Below are positions 52,387 to 61,706 of a DNA stretch of 64,000 nucleotides, piece after piece (within the stretch, counting starts at the first letter, position 1; each line of letters starts with the position of its first letter). Below the pieces are notes generated by a model. The model was not told the DNA's origin, searched no databases, and was given only the letters and a program-made list of their open reading frames with translations. The DNA is from an uncultured Myxococcales bacterium (GTDB lineage Bacteria; Myxococcota_A; UBA9042): the NCBI GenBank assembly GCA_903842345.1, contig CAIMLR010000036.1:310001-374000 (forward strand). Reading direction: 5' to 3'. Position numbers and translations under genes: made by a program.

Positions 52387-52403
52387 CTGGCACGATGCTT
52401 GCT
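52387..52403 (+). promoter_or_regulatory. Sigma-54 (-24/-12) promoter of the T2SS operon
   Basis: CTGGCACGATGCTTGCT matches the sigma-54 consensus YTGGCACGNNNNTTGCW at every defined position. The start point would be near 52414, giving a leader of ~57 bases before the gspC ATG at 52471. A seven-T run in an AT-rich tract (52369-52379) lies just upstream, perhaps easing bending. This should drive gspC through at least gspL. Confidence 0.75.
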
Positions 52404-52470
52404 TCTACAACGTACGGGCGACTGCGCCCAGCCTTGAACGCCCCGCTTGGGGCGCGCGGATGACGGACGG

Positions 52471-53511
52471 ATGGAGACCTTAATCAAACGGCATTTCTGG
52501 GTGATCAACCTGCTGGGGTTGGGCGTGATTGCCTGGCTTGCCGCCGGGTCGGTCAACGCAGGCGTGGGCGTGCTGCTGGCGAAAGCCGGACGCGGCGACG
52601 ACAAAGTGAACATCGCGGCGGCGACGGGCGACACGCGGGTGCAGAAGCGCCTGACGGACGGGCGCATGCACGACGAGTCGGGCGCGCTTGTGTACGGCCG
52701 CAGTCTGTTCCTGATTGAGGAACCGCCGGAACCGGAGCCCGAACCGGAGCCGGGTGAAGGCGGCAGCGATGGCGAAGGCGGTCCGGGCGTGGAGCAGGTC
52801 CTCGAGGCCACCTACGAGCCGACGACGCTGCCGATCAAGCTGCTGGGAACGATGGTCGTGAAGCCGGCGGCGTTCTCGTCGGGCTCGGTGGAGATCGACA
52901 AAAAAGAGCAGAAAGTCGTGTCCGTGGGCACCGTGCTGATGGACGGCAAGGCCGAGGTCGTGCTGATTGCGCGCAACTACCTGGTGCTCAAAGAGGACAA
53001 CAAGCTGACCGTCGCGCTGATGTTTACGGGCAAGGAAGGCGAAGCGGCGGCGGTTCCCGGGCAGCCCGGCCAGACGATGCCGCCCCCCGCGATTGCGCCC
53101 GCGGGCGATCGCGCGCCCAGCCGTCCCGCGGTGCCGACGCCCGCGACGAGCGGCAAGGCGGGCGACGCGCCGGGCGTGAAAAAGACCGGGACGTACGCGT
53201 GGAACCTCGAGCGGGCGCACGTGAACGACAAGCTGAAAGACGTGACCAAGCTGGGCAGTGAAGTGCGGCCGGTGCCGAACTACCGCAACGGCAAGTACGA
53301 CGGCGTCAAGATGCTCGGCATGAACGATTCCAGTTTGTTCAAAGAAATCGGCTTTGAGAACGGCGACATCCTGCAGTCGGTGAACGGCGAGCGGATGGAC
53401 AGCGCCAACAAGTCGCTGGCGCTCTACGAGGCGCTGAAGAACAAATCGCGGTTGACCGTCTTGATTGAGAGAGACGGGATCGCCAAGACGTTGCGCTACA
53501 CCATCCAGTGA
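52471..53511 (+). CDS. gspC: Type II secretion protein GspC
   Basis: This 346-residue inner-membrane protein links the T2SS inner-membrane platform to the secretin. It has one N-terminal transmembrane helix (~9-28, VINLLGLGVIAWLAAGSV), a Pro/Glu-rich spacer, the homology region (~115-185; PIKLLGTMVVKPAAFSSGSV) that binds GspD, and a C-terminal PDZ-like domain (~280-346; GFENGDILQSVNGERM). The ATG at 52471 is chosen; a TTG further up would add a few residues. It lies directly downstream of the sigma-54 promoter. Confidence 0.88.
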   Translation: METLIKRHFWVINLLGLGVIAWLAAGSVNAGVGVLLAKAGRGDDKVNIAAATGDTRVQKRLTDGRMHDESGALVYGRSLFLIEEPPEPEPEPEPGEGGSDGEGGPGVEQVLEATYEPTTLPIKLLGTMVVKPAAFSSGSVEIDKKEQKVVSVGTVLMDGKAEVVLIARNYLVLKEDNKLTVALMFTGKEGEAAAVPGQPGQTMPPPAIAPAGDRAPSRPAVPTPATSGKAGDAPGVKKTGTYAWNLERAHVNDKLKDVTKLGSEVRPVPNYRNGKYDGVKMLGMNDSSLFKEIGFENGDILQSVNGERMDSANKSLALYEALKNKSRLTVLIERDGIAKTLRYTIQ

Positions 53512-53578
53512 GCGGGCAGACTTTTTGTGAGTTTTCGCGTCGCAAGGCGCACACCCGGTCGGCCAACGGCTGGGCGAG

Positions 53579-56545
53579 ATGAAAGGCAACAGGCTGGACA
53601 TGCTGAGTCAAAATATGAAATTGAAGTTGTTGACCGCCGCGACGCTGCTGTTTTCGGCGCAGAGGGTGCTGGCGCAAGCCGCCGGTGGCGCAGCCAAGCC
53701 AGAACCGGCCAAGGCGGAGGCGCCCGGCGATCGCACGATCCCGGTCCGCACGGGCACCGGCACGCTCAACAAGACCGGCAAAGCGGGTGAGTTGAAAGCG
53801 GGCGGCGGCACGGGCGTGTTGAAGCGCGGCAAAGGCTCGCTCGACCCGAGCTACGATCCCGCGGACGCGACAAAGAAGCTGGGCAACAAGGACGACGAAG
53901 CCCCGCCGCCCCGCAACAGCAGCGGCGGTGGCGCCGACAAGGCCCTGCCCAGCGTGTTGACCGGCGGCGCGGACGCGAACGACAAGAAATTGCCCGAGGA
54001 CGTCATCAAGTTCACGGCCAACTTTGGCGCGGACATCCGCTGCAAAAAAATCCCGGCGAGCGCGCGCGTGACGCTCGACTTCCAGGACGCGCCGATCGAG
54101 GCCGTGACCAAGCTGCTGTCCTGCTGGACCAACCGCAACATCATGATCGACACGCAGAAGAAGGGCGGCAAGATCACCATCCTGTCGCCGCAGCCGGTCA
54201 GTGTGTACGAAGCGTATCGGGCGTTCCTCTCCGCGCTGGCGGCGAACGGCCTGACGATGACGCAGAAGGGCAGCTTCTACCACATCGTCGACAACACCGA
54301 GGCGCGGGCGAGCGGCGCGAACGTGCTGGGCACCAGGTCCACGGTACCGTCGGACGACAACATCGTGACGCGGCTCATCAAGCTGAAAAACATCGACGCG
54401 AAGGACGTGGAGCAGCTCGCGGGCAAGTTCAAATCCAAGGCCGGCGACGTCTTTGTCTACCCGCCGAACAACACGCTCATCATCACGGACACGGGCACCA
54501 ACATCCAGCGCATCATGAAGCTGCTGGCGGACGTGGACCTGCCGCTGGGCGCCGAGAAGATCTGGATTCGCCCGGTGCAGCACATGGACGCGGGCGAGTT
54601 GGTCGAGAAAGTGACGGCGATTTTTGACGCTGGCGGCAAGGGCTCACCGGCGCCGGCGGCGGGCAAAGATGGGGCGCCTCCAGGTGCGGTGCCGTCGACG
54701 GCCAACAAGGTCGTGCTGTCCAAGGTCATCGCGGACGACCGCAGCAACCAGATCATCATCATCGCTACGCGCGCCAACTACCTGAAGGCGGACGCGCTGA
54801 TTCGCAAGCTGGACGTGCCGATTCCCGGCGAAGGCGGCATGCACATCTACCACCTTGAAAACGCCGACGCGGAAGACGTTTCCCAGGCGCTGTCAGGCCT
54901 GACGGGCGGCGGCGGCGGTGGCGGCAGCAAGAAGCCCGCGAGCGGCGGCGGCGCGGCACCCAAGAGCGGCGGCGCGTCCAAGGGTCCAAGCGGCCCGGCG
55001 TCCCTGTTTGAAGGCGACGTGAAGATCACTGCGTACAAGCAGTCGAATTCGCTCATCATCGAGAGTTCGCTCAAGGATTACCTGTCGCTGCAGAAGATCA
55101 TCGGCGAGCTCGATCGCCGCCGCAAACAGGTCTACGTCGAAGCCGTCATCATGGAAATCTCGACGTCCAAGAACCGCAAGACCCAGCTCGCCGGCTCGGC
55201 AGGCACCACTTTCGACATCGGCGGCGCGTCCGTGCCGTTGCTTTTCGGCTTGGGCGGCCTCGGCATGAGTGGCGTCAGCTTGCAGCAGTTGAACCAGGGC
55301 GGCTTTGCCGCGGGCTTGCAGGGACCGCTGCTGAACGTGAGCACCGGCAACACCGGCACGAGCTCGGTTTCCTCGGCGGCGACGCTGTCGATCCCGGCGT
55401 TCGGCTTCCTCATTCAGGCCATCCAGGAGAACTCGGACGTCAACGTGTTGTCGACGCCGTCGATCCTGACGCTCAACAACGAAGACGCGGAGATCACCGT
55501 CGGCCGCAAAGTGCCGTACCGCTCGCAGTCGATGGGCAGCATGAGCGGCCTCAGCAGCATGATGGGCGGCTTGGGCGGCATGGCCGGCGGCGCGCTGGGC
55601 GGCATGGCCGGCATGGGCGGCCTCAGCAGCATGATGGGCGGCATGGGCGGCGGCACGGTGCAGTTCCTGGACGTCGATTTGACGCTCAAGATCACGCCGC
55701 AGATCAATGAATCGGACTTCATCAAGTTGAAGATCGACGAATCCCTCAATGAAGTCGAAGGCATCGATCCCAACCTCGGGCCGACGACGTCCAAGCGCAA
55801 AGTTTCCAACACGGTGGTCGTGCGCGATCAGCAGCCGGTCGTCATCGGCGGCCTTGTCACGGACCGCGAGACGACGGGCGTGGCGAAAGTGCCGATCCTC
55901 GGCGACTTGCCGCTGCTTGGCCTGCTGTTCCGCAAGACCACGAAGCTCATCGAGAAAAAGAACCTGATGCTCATCATCGTGCCGCACATCATCAAGGATC
56001 CGAGCGATCTGGAGCGGATGCACGAGACGAAGATGGCGCAGATTCGCGAGTTTGCCGACGAGCTGGCGACCAAGCGCAAGGAGTACGAGGGCAAGATCGA
56101 CTTCCGCAAGAAGAAGGGCTTCCTGGAGTCGCTGTTCCAGACGGTCGACAAGGCGGCGACGGAGCGGAAGCTGGCGGAGAAGGCCTACTTTGACAACATG
56201 GACGTCGACATGGTCGGTTCGCCGGACTCGCACAACCTGGAACACGACGACTTCTCCGACAAGAAGGAAGAAGAAGCCCCGGACGCGAGCGAGCCGGACG
56301 TGATTGAGCTGCCCGCGGGCGACGGCAAGCCGACGGCGGAGAAGCCGGGCGACGAGTCGGCGACCAAGCCGGCGGCAAGCAAGGACGCGGCGGCCAAGGC
56401 GCTGAAGGCGGCCAAAGCCAAAGTGAAGGCGAAGCCGGGCAAGGCGGGCAGCACGAAGGTCATTGAGAAAGAACCGGGCGCGGCGAAGACGCCGGATGCG
56501 AAGCCGGATGCGTCCGACAAGCCTGCCAAGCCGGGTCAGGAGTAA
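53579..56545 (+). CDS. gspD: Type II secretion secretin GspD
   Basis: This 988-residue outer-membrane secretin is longer than usual. After the signal peptide it has N0 (~140-210, VTLDFQDAPIEAVTKLLSCW), N1-N3 domains, and the C-terminal secretin domain with the VPY gate segment and KVPILGDLPLLGLLFR. Unusual are a Gly/Met-rich insertion in the gate region just after VPY (~645-700, with repeated GGLSSMMGG units), a Gly-rich linker after N3 and a Lys/Ala-rich C-terminal tail of ~100 residues beyond the pore. The ATG at 53579 is used; in-frame ATGs at 53600 and 53615 are possible. Confidence 0.92.
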   Translation: MKGNRLDMLSQNMKLKLLTAATLLFSAQRVLAQAAGGAAKPEPAKAEAPGDRTIPVRTGTGTLNKTGKAGELKAGGGTGVLKRGKGSLDPSYDPADATKKLGNKDDEAPPPRNSSGGGADKALPSVLTGGADANDKKLPEDVIKFTANFGADIRCKKIPASARVTLDFQDAPIEAVTKLLSCWTNRNIMIDTQKKGGKITILSPQPVSVYEAYRAFLSALAANGLTMTQKGSFYHIVDNTEARASGANVLGTRSTVPSDDNIVTRLIKLKNIDAKDVEQLAGKFKSKAGDVFVYPPNNTLIITDTGTNIQRIMKLLADVDLPLGAEKIWIRPVQHMDAGELVEKVTAIFDAGGKGSPAPAAGKDGAPPGAVPSTANKVVLSKVIADDRSNQIIIIATRANYLKADALIRKLDVPIPGEGGMHIYHLENADAEDVSQALSGLTGGGGGGGSKKPASGGGAAPKSGGASKGPSGPASLFEGDVKITAYKQSNSLIIESSLKDYLSLQKIIGELDRRRKQVYVEAVIMEISTSKNRKTQLAGSAGTTFDIGGASVPLLFGLGGLGMSGVSLQQLNQGGFAAGLQGPLLNVSTGNTGTSSVSSAATLSIPAFGFLIQAIQENSDVNVLSTPSILTLNNEDAEITVGRKVPYRSQSMGSMSGLSSMMGGLGGMAGGALGGMAGMGGLSSMMGGMGGGTVQFLDVDLTLKITPQINESDFIKLKIDESLNEVEGIDPNLGPTTSKRKVSNTVVVRDQQPVVIGGLVTDRETTGVAKVPILGDLPLLGLLFRKTTKLIEKKNLMLIIVPHIIKDPSDLERMHETKMAQIREFADELATKRKEYEGKIDFRKKKGFLESLFQTVDKAATERKLAEKAYFDNMDVDMVGSPDSHNLEHDDFSDKKEEEAPDASEPDVIELPAGDGKPTAEKPGDESATKPAASKDAAAKALKAAKAKVKAKPGKAGSTKVIEKEPGAAKTPDAKPDASDKPAKPGQE
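55547..55642 (+). repeat. 24-bp direct repeat in gspD
   Basis: A 24-bp sequence beginning GGCCTCAGCAGCATGATG occurs at 55547-55570 and 55619-55642, 72 bp apart, in the Gly/Met-rich gate insertion. Recombination would remove exactly 24 codons without a frameshift. Confidence 0.8.
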
Positions 56546-56554
56546 GAGCGCGCT

Positions 56555-58279
56555 ATGGTAGATCCACGGACAATTGGCGAGATCCTCGTGGACGGCGGCA
56601 TCTGCTCGGCGGAAGCGGTGGAATCGGCGCTGAAGACGCAAGATGAGCGCGGCGGGCTGTCGGGGGAAATCCTCGTGCAGCAGGGCTCGCTGACGCGGCT
56701 GCAGCTGATCGCCGCGCTGGGGCAGCAGTTTGGCCTCGCGGTGCAGGAGAAGATCGACGACACGACGCTGGACGCTTCGCTCGTTGCCAACATCACGATG
56801 GGCTATGCCCGCGAGGCTGAGGTGCTGCCGATCCGCAAGGTCGACGGCATCCTGGAAGTCGCGGTGGCCAATCCGCTGGCGTTGGACGCGCTGGATGACC
56901 TGCGGGTGATGTTTGGCGGCATGCGCATCCAGCCGCTGCTGGTGACTGTCGACGTGCTGCACGCGGCGATCAACACGGCGTTTGACCGCCGCGCGCGCGC
57001 CGATCAGGTCGTGGACGACATGGAGAAGGGCGACGACGGCGTGGCCGACATCGCCATGGAACTGGAAGACGCGGCCAAGGACATCCTCGATGAGGACGAC
57101 GAAGCGCCGATCATCCGACTCGTGAACTCCGTGCTCAACCAGGCCGCCAAGGAACGCGTCTCGGACGTGCACATCGAGCCGATGGAAAAGTACGTGCTGG
57201 TGCGGTTCCGCCGCGACGGCGTGCTCAAAGAAGTCGTGCGCACGTCCAAGAAGTTCCAGGCGTCGATCACGAGCCGCGTGAAGATCATGGGCGGCCTGAA
57301 CATCGCCGAGAAGCGCCTGCCGCAGGACGGCCGCATTCGCATCAAGGTGGCGGGGCGCGACATCGATTTGCGTCTCTCGACCATTCCAACCGCGCACGGC
57401 GAGCGGATCGTGATGCGTCTTTTGGACAAAGGCTCGACGACGCTGGACCTGAAGACGCTGGGCATGCGCGACGACGTTGTGACGGCGATCCAGGAGCTTG
57501 TGCACAAGCCCAACGGGATTTTGCTCTGCACGGGGCCGACGGGTTCGGGCAAGACGACGACGCTGTACTCCGCGCTGATGTCGATCAACAAGCCGGACAT
57601 CAACATCCTGACGATCGAAGATCCCGTGGAATATCAGCTGGAAGGCATCGGCCAGATGCAGGTCAATCCGAAGATCGGCTTCACGTTCGCCAGCGGTCTG
57701 CGCGCCACGCTGCGTCAGGATCCGGACGTGGTGCTGGTCGGCGAAATTCGCGACCTGGAAACGGCGGAAATCGCGGTTCAGGCGGCCTTGACCGGTCACT
57801 TGGTGCTGTCGACGGTGCACACCAACGACGCGGCTTCAACGTTCACGCGGCTCGTCGATATGGGCGTGGAGCCGTTCCTGCTGTCGTCGTCGATTGCCGG
57901 CATCCTGGCCCAGCGCCTGTGCCGCGTCCTGTGCCGCGACTGCAAGGTGCCGCACACGCCGACCAAGCTGGAGATCGAACAGTTGGGCATGACGCCCGAC
58001 GATCCGCGGCTCAAGACCGCGACGTTCTTCTCCGCCAAGGGCTGTCCGCAGTGCTCGATGTCGGGTTACGCCGGGCGAATGGGCTTGCACGAGCTGCTGA
58101 TTCCCAACGAGGACGTCAAACGCCTTGTGGTGAGCAAGAACGATGCGGGCGCGATCAAGCGCGCGGCGGTGGCCAACGGCATGCTGACGCTGCTGCACGA
58201 CGGCGCCTACAAGTGCATGTTGGGCAAGACGACGGTGGAAGAAGTCATGCGCATCGCCAACGCCGATGTGGAGGAATAA
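56555..58279 (+). CDS. gspE: Type II secretion ATPase GspE
   Basis: This 574-residue cytoplasmic ATPase powers pseudopilus assembly. It has an N-terminal domain (~1-150), Walker A GPTGSGKTTT (~327-336), Asp box IEDPVEYQLEG, Walker B VVLVGEIRDLETAE and the His box STVHTND. A zinc site of the usual four-Cys type is intact (C460RDC463 and C497PQC500). Length fits the family. It starts 9 bp after gspD. Confidence 0.94.
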   Translation: MVDPRTIGEILVDGGICSAEAVESALKTQDERGGLSGEILVQQGSLTRLQLIAALGQQFGLAVQEKIDDTTLDASLVANITMGYAREAEVLPIRKVDGILEVAVANPLALDALDDLRVMFGGMRIQPLLVTVDVLHAAINTAFDRRARADQVVDDMEKGDDGVADIAMELEDAAKDILDEDDEAPIIRLVNSVLNQAAKERVSDVHIEPMEKYVLVRFRRDGVLKEVVRTSKKFQASITSRVKIMGGLNIAEKRLPQDGRIRIKVAGRDIDLRLSTIPTAHGERIVMRLLDKGSTTLDLKTLGMRDDVVTAIQELVHKPNGILLCTGPTGSGKTTTLYSALMSINKPDINILTIEDPVEYQLEGIGQMQVNPKIGFTFASGLRATLRQDPDVVLVGEIRDLETAEIAVQAALTGHLVLSTVHTNDAASTFTRLVDMGVEPFLLSSSIAGILAQRLCRVLCRDCKVPHTPTKLEIEQLGMTPDDPRLKTATFFSAKGCPQCSMSGYAGRMGLHELLIPNEDVKRLVVSKNDAGAIKRAAVANGMLTLLHDGAYKCMLGKTTVEEVMRIANADVEE

Positions 58280-58312
58280 CGGGCGGTGACGCCGCGACGG
58301 AATCGCGCATGA

Positions 58313-58330
58313 CCCCGCTGTAGGGCGGGG
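58313..58330 (+). other. GC hairpin between gspE and gspF
   Basis: An 18-bp hairpin (CCCCGC, 6-base loop, GCGGGG) lies in the 93-bp gap. It has no T tract, so it is unlikely to terminate. It could slow or stabilise the transcript, dividing the T2SS operon after gspE. Confidence 0.35.
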
Positions 58331-58372
58331 CGAGACGATCGGCGGAACAAAAAGGGCAACGGTAGAAGGCAG

Positions 58373-59638
58373 ATGGCGGTTTACGAGTACACAGGCAAAG
58401 ATGGCAGCGGCAAGACCGTCAAAGGCGTTTTGGACGTCGATGGCGTCCGCGCGCTCAAAAATGCCCTGCGCCGCGACCGCATCTTCCTCATCGAATACCA
58501 CGAGTCCAACGCGCGCGGCAAAAGCAAAGGCAAGATCGGCGTTGGCGGCGCCAAGAAGCAAGGTTCGCGCGAGCTGGATCTGGAAGAACTGCTGACGCGC
58601 ATCACGCCGCAGGACATCAGTGAAATGACGCGGCAGCTTGCGACGTTGATCAAGGCGGGCGTTCCGCTCGTTGACAGCCTCGCGGCGATTGTCGAGCAGG
58701 TCGAGAACCCGAAGCTCAAGCGCATCCTCGCGCGCGTGCGCACGGACGTGAACGAGGGCGCGCCGTTCTGGCGGGCGCTCGCGGTGCACGACAAGGTCTT
58801 TGAAACGACGTACTACAACATGGCGCGCGCCGGCGAGTCGTCGGGCAACCTCGACACCGTGCTCGCGCGGCTCGCGGACTTCACTGAGTCGCAGGTCCGC
58901 CTGCGCAACAAAATCATCGGCGCGATGACCTACCCGGTCATCATGCTCTGCATCTCGTTTGCCATCGTCACCGGCATGATGGTCTTCGTCGTGCCGCAGA
59001 TTACCGTGATGTTTGAGGATCTCGGCGCGGATCTGCCGCCGCTGACCAAAGTCCTCATCATGAGCTCGCACTTTGTGACCGGCTGGTGGTGGCTGTACGT
59101 GCCCGGCGTCGTGGGCCTCGTCGTGCTGATTCGGCGCTGGCTGGGGACGGAAACCGGCGCGGATTGGCGGGACAAGACGCTGCTGAAGGTGCCGATCCTG
59201 GGCGATCTCATCCGCAAAATCGCGATTTCCCGCTTCTCGCGCACGCTCTCGACGCTGCTGTCATCGGGCGTGCCGCTGCTGACGGCGATGGAAATCGTCG
59301 AAAACGTGGTGGCCAACCGCGTGCTGGCCAAAGTGCTGGCGGAGGCGCGCAACGCGATTCGCGAAGGCGACAGCATCGCCGGGCCGTTGAAGCGCTCCAA
59401 CCAGTTCCCGCCGATGGTCGTGCACATGATCTCGATTGGCGAGCGGTCCGGCGAGCTGGAAAACATGTTGAAGAACGTCTCAGAGAGCTACGAGAACCAG
59501 GTGGACACGCGCGTGAATGCGCTGACGAGCCTGCTCGAGCCGCTGATGATCGTGTTCATGGGCATCGTGGTGGCGTTCCTGGTGGCGGCTATCTTGCTGC
59601 CGATGATGAAGCTGACGCAGGCAGTGCAACAGGGCTGA
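58373..59638 (+). CDS. gspF: Type II secretion inner-membrane protein GspF
   Basis: This 421-residue polytopic protein is the inner-membrane platform. It has two repeats of the GspF domain (~85-210 and ~290-410), each starting with a 'RQLATLIKAGVPLVDSL' / 'SRTLSTLLSSGVPLLTAM' motif, and three hydrophobic helices (~180-205, ~230-250, ~385-410). The region before the first repeat (~1-80) is soluble and Lys-rich. AAGG lies just before the ATG. Confidence 0.94.
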   Translation: MAVYEYTGKDGSGKTVKGVLDVDGVRALKNALRRDRIFLIEYHESNARGKSKGKIGVGGAKKQGSRELDLEELLTRITPQDISEMTRQLATLIKAGVPLVDSLAAIVEQVENPKLKRILARVRTDVNEGAPFWRALAVHDKVFETTYYNMARAGESSGNLDTVLARLADFTESQVRLRNKIIGAMTYPVIMLCISFAIVTGMMVFVVPQITVMFEDLGADLPPLTKVLIMSSHFVTGWWWLYVPGVVGLVVLIRRWLGTETGADWRDKTLLKVPILGDLIRKIAISRFSRTLSTLLSSGVPLLTAMEIVENVVANRVLAKVLAEARNAIREGDSIAGPLKRSNQFPPMVVHMISIGERSGELENMLKNVSESYENQVDTRVNALTSLLEPLMIVFMGIVVAFLVAAILLPMMKLTQAVQQG

Positions 59639-59656
59639 ACGACTTGGAGGTGTGAG

Positions 59657-60085
59657 ATGATGGACAAGAAGCAGTTGGAACAGGTGTTGGCAGAAGTCCG
59701 CAAGGGCGAACGTGGCATGACGCTCATCGAAATCATGGTGGTGATCGTGATCATCGGTGTGCTGGGTTCAGCGCTCGCTTACGGCGTGTTCGGCATGCTG
59801 GGCGACGCCAAGATCGACGCGGCGCGCGCACAGGTGCAGACCGTCGGCGGCGTGATTGAGGCGTTTCAGGCGCGCAACGGCGATTATCCGCAGTCGCTGC
59901 AGGCGCTGACGGAAGGCAAGCGCGCCAAGCTGAAGACCGGCAACCTGAAAGATCCGTGGAAGCAGGATTTGCAGTTCTCCGTCCAGGGCGACGACGGCTT
60001 CTCGCTGTGCTCCAACGGTGAAGACAAGCGCCCGGGCAGCCCGGACGACATCTGCTACGGCCAGCCGGACAACAACAAGCAGTAA
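59657..60085 (+). CDS. gspG: Major pseudopilin GspG
   Basis: This 142-residue protein is the main pseudopilus subunit. The prepilin peptidase site is KGERG/MTLIE with Glu at +5, preceded by a 20-residue leader. The N-terminal helix follows, and the C-terminal part has the typical DPWKQDLQFSV and a Cys pair (CSNGEDKRPGSPDDIC). The loop DDGFSLCSNGEDKRPGSPDD supplies the conserved calcium-binding residues of GspG. The ribosome site GGAGGTG is the strongest in the operon, in keeping with high expression. Confidence 0.95.
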   Translation: MMDKKQLEQVLAEVRKGERGMTLIEIMVVIVIIGVLGSALAYGVFGMLGDAKIDAARAQVQTVGGVIEAFQARNGDYPQSLQALTEGKRAKLKTGNLKDPWKQDLQFSVQGDDGFSLCSNGEDKRPGSPDDICYGQPDNNKQ

Positions 60086-60114
60086 GCCGGCATCGGCTGA
60101 GGAAATGGCGCGCA

Positions 60115-60786
60115 GTGCGGAATTCACGTGGCTTTACGCTCATCGAACTGATTGTCGTGGTCGCCGTCATGGCGGTGATCACGACGGCGGTTGTGACTGG
60201 CGTGGGCAACGTGCGGGGCGCGTCCGTGCAGTCGGAGACTGGCAAGATCGGCGTGGCGGTGCGGTACCTGTACAACCTGACCGTGCTGTCCGGCAAAGTA
60301 CACCGGCTGGTGTTCGACCTCGACAAGCGGATGTACTGGGGGGAAGAGCAGACGTCGGACGATCCGTGCCAGCAGTTTCTCCTGCCGGGTGAGGGCGACG
60401 AAGAGGCGGCGAAGAAGCCCAAGAAGAAAGCCAGGAAGGGCAGCAAGGCGGAGGAAGAACCGCCGAAGCTCGACGGCGGTTTCACGGAGACCAAGTCGAA
60501 GTTGCTGGCGAAGTACACGATGGACGCGGGGATCTCGATCGCGGGCGTGATGACGTCGCACCAGAACGAGCCGCTCAAGAAAGGCACGGCGTACCTGTAC
60601 TTCTTCCCCAATGGCACGACGGAAAATGCGTTGATTTGGGTCAAAGGCGACGGCGCCGCGGAAGACGACGATGCCGACGTGATGACGGTCGAGGTCAAGG
60701 CGCTGCAAGGCGCGGCCAAGCTGCACAACGAGAAAGTGCCGTTTGAGAAGATCGACAAGAGCGACGTTGAAGCGGGGGAAAAATGA
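60115..60786 (+). CDS. gspH: Minor pseudopilin GspH
   Basis: This 223-residue minor pseudopilin starts at a GTG (60115). The cleavage site is NSRG/FTLIE. After the N-terminal helix the protein has a Lys/Glu-rich stretch (~100-125, AAKKPKKKARKG) that looks like an insertion relative to typical GspH, then beta strands. Its stop overlaps the ATG of gspI (ATGA). Confidence 0.85.
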   Translation: MRNSRGFTLIELIVVVAVMAVITTAVVTGVGNVRGASVQSETGKIGVAVRYLYNLTVLSGKVHRLVFDLDKRMYWGEEQTSDDPCQQFLLPGEGDEEAAKKPKKKARKGSKAEEEPPKLDGGFTETKSKLLAKYTMDAGISIAGVMTSHQNEPLKKGTAYLYFFPNGTTENALIWVKGDGAAEDDDADVMTVEVKALQGAAKLHNEKVPFEKIDKSDVEAGEK

Positions 60787-61706
60787 ACCACCGCCGCGGC
60801 TTTACGCTCCTGGAAGTCCTCATCGCCATGTCGATCCTCGCGTTCGCGTTGACCATCATCACCGCAGGCGCGTCGTCATCCGCGGTGTTCTCCAAGCGCG
60901 TCTACCGCTCCACCGCGGCTGCCCTGCTCTTGCGCGGCGCGGTCCTGGACATTGAAGAGAAGTACCGCAAGGACGGCTTTCCCACCAATGACGTCAACGG
61001 CAAGGACTGCGAGCTGCCCAAAGTCTATGCCCGCCAGTTCAAGTGCACGTACGACCTCATCGGCTTGAACCTCGATGACGGCATGATCAGCGACATCACG
61101 GGGCGCGCCCAGCAGTCGCTGACCCAAGCGCAAGAAGGCCTTGCCGCCACGGGCGCGCTGGACAAGCTGAGCGCGCCGACGGCAGGCGGGGACAAGAACA
61201 AGCCGGCGAATCTCTCGCAGTCGGCCGGCAACGCCAAGGACACGGGCCTCGACCTGACGCAAATCGCCAAGGGCGGCGACCTGATGGGGCTGCTCGGCGT
61301 GCTGCTGATGTCCGGCGAGCAAGGCATGGGGCTGCTGAGCCTGTGCGACATCAACATCTCCGTGCTGCAGATGTCGATGGGCCTGATGGTCGCGGAGCTG
61401 CTGCCGCGCGTGCTCAAGCGCGCGTCGGATCGCACGCGCAAGGTGATCCTGCACCTGAGCTGGAAAGACGACGAATACGGCATGGACGCTGAGGCCAAGA
61501 AGCGCAAGTCGCTTGTCGTCGAGAGCTTCACGACCGCGGTCAGCGAGGAAGAATCGCGGCAGATCATGCAGATGAAGGCGATGGACAAGATCCAGAACGC
61601 CGTGGCGCCGCCAGGAATGCCGGGCGCGCCGGGCATGACCAACCCGATGAGCGGTCCGGGCGTCGGCATCGGCGGCTCAGGCGCGATGGGCGGGGTGCGG
61701 CGATGA
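60783..61706 (+). CDS. gspI: Minor pseudopilin GspI
   Basis: This 307-residue pseudopilin has cleavage site HRRG/FTLLE. It is far longer than the usual ~120-residue GspI; beyond the normal fold are a Lys/Asn/Ala segment (~115-165) and a Pro/Gly/Met-rich C-terminal tail (~275-307; GVGIGGSGAMGG). Overlaps at both ends are 4 bp. It should form part of the pseudopilus tip with GspJ and GspK. Confidence 0.85.
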   Translation: MNHRRGFTLLEVLIAMSILAFALTIITAGASSSAVFSKRVYRSTAAALLLRGAVLDIEEKYRKDGFPTNDVNGKDCELPKVYARQFKCTYDLIGLNLDDGMISDITGRAQQSLTQAQEGLAATGALDKLSAPTAGGDKNKPANLSQSAGNAKDTGLDLTQIAKGGDLMGLLGVLLMSGEQGMGLLSLCDINISVLQMSMGLMVAELLPRVLKRASDRTRKVILHLSWKDDEYGMDAEAKKRKSLVVESFTTAVSEEESRQIMQMKAMDKIQNAVAPPGMPGAPGMTNPMSGPGVGIGGSGAMGGVRR

